A DNA stretch of 64,000 nucleotides, from the NCBI RefSeq assembly GCF_009905375.1, contig NC_133655.1, positions 172,917,141 to 172,981,140 of the forward strand, written 5' to 3'. This stretch comes from Apium graveolens (taxonomy: Eukaryota; Streptophyta; Magnoliopsida; Apiales; Apiaceae). The position numbers were made by a program, and so were the translations under genes. Of the stretch, positions 59,372 through 64,000 are shown piece after piece. Each line of letters begins with the position of its first letter. Within the stretch, counting starts at the first letter, position 1. The notes under the pieces are model-generated. The model had not been told where the DNA came from, searched no databases, and saw nothing but the letters and a program-made list of their open reading frames with translations.

Positions 59372-59647
59372 ATGGTCAGATACAACATGTTTTTGAACTA
59401 CCAAAACTTCAATATGGAGCTAAGCTGTGCCGAGTGGCAGCAGGAATGGCATGTCACAGCCATTCCTGAGGAGATATGGGACTCTGTCCCACAGGAGGTA
59501 CTGACACACCTTCTGTTCTTCTATATGGACTACCATCGCCATCTTGAGCGATTGGAGGAGGAAAGGCTGGAAGCTCTCCGCCAGCAAGAGCGAATCATCA
59601 GACTCGCCATTCTGTTTGTCGAGAGTAGGAAGAAGAAGATGACTTAA
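59372..59647 (+). CDS. Small ORF between pol and env-like region of copia F (91 aa)
   Basis: An intact 91-codon frame behind a good TATA box. The product has an N-terminal part with several aromatic residues, a WQQEWHV segment, then PEEIWDSVPQEVLTHLLFFY, and a charged helix (HLERLEEERLEALRQQERI) that looks like a coiled coil, ending in a basic KKK. No signal peptide and no clear membrane span. It is in the plus strand of the element, 1.4 kb after pol and 0.7 kb before the env-like start. I do not recognise a family. It could be an accessory protein of this SIRE sublineage or captured host sequence. Confidence 0.6.
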   Translation: MVRYNMFLNYQNFNMELSCAEWQQEWHVTAIPEEIWDSVPQEVLTHLLFFYMDYHRHLERLEEERLEALRQQERIIRLAILFVESRKKKMT

Positions 59648-60339
59648 TCTCATCTTCTTCCTGTTTTTCTTCATCATCAGCTTTGTCAGACTTCTTAGCT
59701 AGGACTAAGGCTGTTGATGTTAGGTTTAGAAGCTTAGGGAAAATCTTGTATAAGTATTGATGTAATTTCCATTTCATAAATTTATTGTCTTGATATATTA
59801 ATGAAAGTTGTTTTTACTTCAAGATTTTGTCTCTGAGTTATTTTATCTTGTGTTGATAAATCCTGATTGATATTCTGATGACCATATAAATTTTGTTTTA
59901 TATTAAGTTCTGATTCATTTTCACCACTTACTTATCTAATTTTTCTTGGTCATTTTCATGTGATGTATTTTCAGAATATCAATGATGCAGTGAAAAATAA
60001 TTCAATCAGTGATAACGGTTTAAATTTTGAATTAAAACTGTTTCTCTTGATAAATGGAACGGTTTTTCCTTGAAACTAGGCAAATGGGTAAGTAATGATT
60101 CCTGTTTTCTCGAGCTCAGTAACTGTCCGTTATTACTGCATGTCTGACAGGTGTCCAACGGTAACATTTTTATTCAGAGTATAAGTACAACAGAGAGAAG
60201 ATTTATTTAATCTTTTATTTTCTTCATATTTTATCTCTCTCCTTACTTTTACTCTCTTTCTCTTTATTTCTCACGTTGGTTTTTCCTACAGACATTATCT
60301 CAAACACCTAACAGGCATACTTGAATCTCATTTTTTTAC
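59648..60339 (+). other. Spacer before the env-like region of copia F, with leader signals
   Basis: The first 150 bases look like a 3' untranslated region (TATATTAATGAAAG near 59800). AAGTTCTGAT occurs at about 59906. Near 60180-60187 there is TATAAGTA, and from 60245 to 60291 a pyrimidine tract ending TTTTCCTACAG, which looks like a 3' splice site. The ATG follows at 60340. Confidence 0.55.
60245..60291 (+). promoter_or_regulatory. Candidate splice acceptor before the env-like ORF of copia F
   Basis: A pyrimidine-rich run ends in CCTACAG 48 bases before the ATG at 60340. It would allow a spliced subgenomic RNA for the env-like gene. The alternative is a local promoter using TATAAGTA at 60180, with the run being a CT-rich leader. 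Confidence 0.45.
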
Positions 60340-61457
60340 ATGGCACCAAAGGATTTAATCATTGATGGAGCTAAGTTTGTCCCCAACAACTATGTTGCAG
60401 TTCTTGATCACACTGAAGCTCCATCTGAATTGCACTTTGTGCAAGATCTTCTTGCACATAGTGAGGTTGGGTATGCATTAACACAGCCTGAATTCTTTTC
60501 AAGCCAACAAGTTCTTAGGTTTTGGAGGACTGGACTATTTGATGATGGTGGTCAACGTGGAACTCCCAGTATTATCTTCTAAGTGGGTGATTCATCCTTT
60601 GTAGTCACTCCTGGTACAGTAGCAGGGCTTTACATCTTCCAGAAGATTGTACTTTCTCAATTCCAGAGGACTCAGCCCTTCGGGAGTTAATGGCTGAATT
60701 GGGATATGAAAAGAGTCTGACGAAACTTGGACAGTTGAAACGGGCTAATATCAGAAGAGAATGGAGTTTCTTCTTTGATTGCATCACAAAAGCTTTTGGG
60801 AACAAATGTTCAAATTTTGATGCTATCCCAATTCTGAGTCAGCACATAGGGTATGCTATTATTCATCAAACTCATTTTGATTTTGCAACTGCTTTAATTG
60901 GTTTTATTGGGGATAGGATGACAGAGGATCGAGATGTTGTTTATTTTGCTAGATTCTGTCAACTTATTTACACTTACTGTACTGATGAACCTCATTTAGT
61001 CAGCACTCAAACCCCACCTTTTAAGGTTGCAAAACGATACTTTAATGACCTGGTAAATGCTGATACTAAGAAAAAAGTGGTTAGACGATTACAGATTCCT
61101 AAGTCTGTAAAACAGATCCTGGTAAATGCTGATCCTGATACTTATAGATCTGTTTACTCTGATGTCCAACCAACTCCAAACACCCAAAATCCATCAACCT
61201 CAGTACCTACCTCTCATTCTACTCAACCTACCCTCAGAACATATCTCAAATCCTATCTCTCAACTTCACAGACTGCTCGACCTTCATCTTCAGCACCTAC
61301 TGTGAAGCCTTCATTTTCCAAGCCAAAGAGGACAAAGAATGTTCCTCAAACATCTCAAAAGAGAAGGAGGATTGCATTGAGAGATGAATCTGATTCTGAG
61401 GAACAGGTTTCTTCTAGAGAACCTGTTGTTTCTGAAGCTGAGAAAGAGATTTCTTAG
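60340..61457 (+). pseudogene. Env-like region of copia F, N-terminal conserved part
   Basis: It starts MAPKDLIIDGAKFVPN at 60340, has a stop at about 60580 and a change of frame near 60627, then an open frame to 61457. The conserved globular part includes residues such as YALTQPEFF and LRFWRTGLFDDGG in the first frame, then LGYEKSLTKLGQLKRANI, REWSFFFDCITKAFGNKCSN and FIGDRMTEDRDVVYFARF in the second. It is followed by a Ser/Thr/Pro-rich tail from about 61150 and a basic motif (SQKRRRIAL). No signal peptide or membrane helix is evident here, so the env name rests on position. The same type of region exists in elements G and I. Confidence 0.7.
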
Positions 61458-63581
61458 AAGGATTCTGAAATTGGGGGTTTTAGGCTTCTTAAGAGGCTTA
61501 GACGAATGACAGTTCCTGAAACTCCCAAGGAATCCAAATCAACAAAGAAGTACAAGAAACAGAGGGCACAAAGGCCAGTTTCAGATGATGAAGAGGAAGC
61601 AGCTAAGGAAGGGGATCAGGAATCTCTGATCTCACAAGACAAGGAATTTGCTCCAGTCACTTCTTCTCCATCAACTCCATCTCAGGAAGCTGTATCTGAC
61701 AAGGCTAACTCACCATCTGTGTCTCTTGTTGCTCCAGGCACAAGTGCTGATATTGATGTTCAACACTTGGTTGTGTCTGAAGTATTTCTCTTAGAAGCTC
61801 CAACAGTAAATAATCCTTCCACAACACCTGTTACTGATGCTGTTCAAACTCCAGAGTTATCCACAACACCTTCTCTGCATCAAGATGCTGATGATCAGAC
61901 TTTAGGTGAGCATCAGGATATGGCTGTTGATCAGAATTTAGTATCAGATCAGCAATTAGAGGATGCTGAAGCCTCCATTGCTACTCACACTGTTGTCTTA
62001 TCAGAAGATACTGATTCTTTAAGTTCTGATGCTGCAAATGCTGGAGATACTGGTGAAGCTGCTCCAACTGTAGATGCTGATGAAGCAGGTCCTTCAGGAC
62101 ATACTTCTCAACAGACTCTTCCTAAGTCTGAACTGGTAAAGAAGTTTGTTACCAGGGATGCACCAGTACCTTGGAGTGAAACTCCTGCAGGTCAGGAGTG
62201 GACTAAGGAATGGAACTCAGTTTCATGTGTTCCAACTGCAATACATCTTGCTGAGCACTTGACTAAAGCTGATGAAATGTTAAATTCTGATGATTTAAAA
62301 ACTCAGCTTAGAGTCGCTGCATTGAGTACTAAACATCTACAAGGTCTTCATTCAACTACTCATGCAGAGCTACACAAGATTCAGGAGAACTTTATCAAAC
62401 AAGAACAAGTTTGGAAAATTGATAAGAAAAAGTTCTTTCAACCTACCATTAACAGGATTGCTTATATTGAGAAAACTCAAGAGAAACAACAAGCTCCGAT
62501 TGATGACATTCTGACAAATCAAGCTTCTCAGCAATCGCAACTTACTGAAATCCAATCCTCAGTGGAATTACTTATCTCTCTTTTACTACCTGCTGATGCC
62601 AAAAAGGGGGAGAAGGTAATTAAGTCCAAATGCAACACTAACAAGACACTGCAAGGAAAGGATGATGGAAATGATGATCAAGGATACTCTGCAATGGGTA
62701 ACGGTCATAGTCAAGGTAGAAGGTTTACATCAAGACAAGCTAGTCACAGGACAAGTTCTGATACTGGGAAAAGAATAAGTTCTGCTGCTGGTAAAAGGAT
62801 AAGTTCTGATGAACTTCTAGATCTTGATGAGGAAATGTCAAGACAGTTATTTCTTCAAGAAAATCCAGGATTGGACTTGGAAAGTTTAAAGGAAGAAGAA
62901 GCTAGACTTAAATCAGAGAAAGTCACATCTAAATCTGAAGCTTCTGGTAAAACTTCACTTCCAAAACTCAAAGGCATTGTGATCAAAGAAAGGACATATA
63001 CTGAAGCAACGTTGGCAAGATCACAACCACAGATAGACCCAAGATCCAAGGGTAAAGAAAAGGTTGGTGAACCTATCAAGGTTTATGTACCTCCTGAGGA
63101 AGAAGAAATTACTGATGAAAAGGATGATCTTGCTCTGACTTCAAGAAAAGTTCTTAAAACAACCTCTGACATGGCTCAAGTTGTTCAGAGTCAAGAAATT
63201 GTAAGTTCTGATATTCAGAAGAAGCAAGTAACCTCTGACAGAGCTCAAGTTAACTTGATATCAGAAAATAGATCAAAGACACTCTTACCAGGATTCACTA
63301 AAGCAAAACAGACTCAATCTTTGAAGACTACTGCAAGTGGTTTTGAAGCAAGAGTAGTTACTGGAAAGGAAGCTAGAGATAAAACTGGATTGGGAAGTGC
63401 TGATGAAAGAAGAGTACACAACACTAGCAATGATCCAACTTCCTTGAGTGAACCAGGTATTGGAGCAACTCCTGAGAGATTGAATCAACTGGAATATGTA
63501 CAGATGGTTTACCATACCTACTTGAAAGAATACATCATGTTGTATTTCATGATAGATGGTAGGGTTTATCATATAAGATAA
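61458..63581 (+). pseudogene. Env-like region of copia F, low-complexity middle (691 codons)
   Basis: The frame is the same as the previous piece, separated by one stop at 61455-61457. It is Ser/Thr/Asp/Ala-rich to about 62110, then a more structured part (LVKKFVTRDAPVPWSETPAG and WNSVSCVPTAIHLAEHLT, about 62125-62270), a coiled-coil region (about 62270-62580), then KKGEKVIKSK and charged low-complexity sequence. The KKGEK segment is where the fragment at 7507 starts. AAGTTCTGAT occurs repeatedly, giving SSD residues. Function unknown. Confidence 0.7.
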
Positions 63582-64000
63582 AATGCCATTCTATTGAAGT
63601 ATTTTGAAGAATTGGAGCATGTACTTTTCTTACTTCAAGTGGATGACAGAATAACAGAGACTGCTGCAAACTACTTAAAAGAACAGATTCAGAGACAGAA
63701 AAGGCTTTATTCTGTTAAGTCTGACAGCATATATGTTCCAAAGTACAGAGATCACAATGGTGATATTGTTGATATGAAGCCTAATACTGCACAGATCAGA
63801 ACATATCTTGGTATTAAGGGAGTTGAATTCAATCTGGAGTCTGACAAAGCTTATGTCATAAGACTAGATCAGGAGTTGAGAAAAGCAAAGATCAATGATC
63901 TCAGAGCTGCAATCTTTCAAACTGGTGAAGATACTGCAGAGCTTAAAGATGTCAAAAGGAGAATGATTGATGAACTAAGATATGCTGAGAAATGTTTGTT
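63582..64000 (+). pseudogene. Env-like region of copia F, C-terminal part, runs off the window
   Basis: After a stop at 63579-63581 the same frame is open to the window end. It contains YVPKYRDHNGDIVDM and a helical end (ELRKAKINDLRAAIF, then GEDTAELKDVKRRM). It matches the C-terminal part of the fragment at 9019-9470, which ends about 80 bases before a polypurine tract. So element F should end within roughly 1 kb beyond the window. Confidence 0.72.

Larger units (their letters stand above)
51570..64000 (+). mobile_element. SIRE-type Ty1/copia element F, 5' part (continues past the window)
   Basis: The order is 5' LTR (51570-52184), PBS (52187-52198), gag, protease, integrase, RT, RNase H (to 57939), a 2.4 kb spacer with a small ORF, then an env-like region from 60340 to the window end. 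Integrase before RT places it in Ty1/copia. A long env-like region after pol is the hallmark of the SIRE lineage. The 3' LTR is outside. It sits in the LTR of gypsy D. Confidence 0.92.

Noticed and set aside
60340..64000. Host protein-coding gene downstream of copia F
   Set aside because: The same region occurs next to polypurine tracts in elements G and I, so it belongs to the SIRE-type element.

Overview
The window is plant nuclear DNA made almost entirely of nested LTR retrotransposons. I see no convincing host gene, no tRNA or rRNA gene and no prokaryotic features. Evidence for a plant: Ty1/copia and Ty3/gypsy pol domains, LTRs bounded by TG...CA, primer binding sites matching initiator tRNA-Met (TGGTATCAGAGC), polypurine tracts, and many stops of the CAG/CAA/CGA/TGG-to-stop kind expected from methyl-C decay. 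The lineages (SIRE-type copia with an env-like 3' region; Tekay/Del-type gypsy) suggest a eudicot. An umbellifer (Apiaceae) is my impression from the style of these families and is not proven here.

Layout. (1) 1-6910: 3' part of a coding-dead gypsy element (family 1, copy A) with a 4.16 kb LTR. (2) 6911-11475: stacked SIRE-type copia fragments: a 3' LTR (6959-7506), an env-like pseudogene (7507-9470), another LTR (9562-10031), then the C-terminal part of a gag and part of an integrase (10032-11475). (3) 11476-14555: minus-strand copia LTR and env-like pseudogene. (4) 14556-27921: minus-strand family 1 copy B, with one full LTR, a 5.6 kb interior and a truncated 5' LTR. (5) 27922-30030: plus-strand gypsy fragment with permuted gag, then RT/RNase H and integrase. 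(6) 30028-37263: minus-strand Tekay-like gypsy D with gag, protease, an RT fused to the integrase tail, two accessory 5' ORFs and a long LTR that resumes at 51437. (7) 37264-51436: family 1 copy E, structurally complete, with a CAAAC target duplication and nearly identical 4.33 kb LTRs, inserted into the LTR of D. (8) 51570-64000: SIRE-type copia F with 5' LTR, PBS, gag, protease, integrase-RT-RNase H, a 2.4 kb pol-env spacer carrying a small ORF behind its own TATA box, and a long env-like region running off the window.

How the parts work together. Family 1 has no usable protein but has jumped recently, since the LTRs of E look almost identical. It was probably copied by proteins from a related autonomous Tekay-like element. 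Fragments at 27922-30030 and 30566-33134 show what such a partner would encode. Element F is the most complete coding copy. Its integrase-RT-RNase H frame is open, while gag, protease and env-like parts carry a few stops and single-base shifts. The most unusual features are the dead but young family 1 with gag lying 3' of RT, the internal promoter and 91-aa ORF of F, and a decamer (AAGTTCTGAT) scattered through coding and noncoding parts of F and present inverted in its LTRs.
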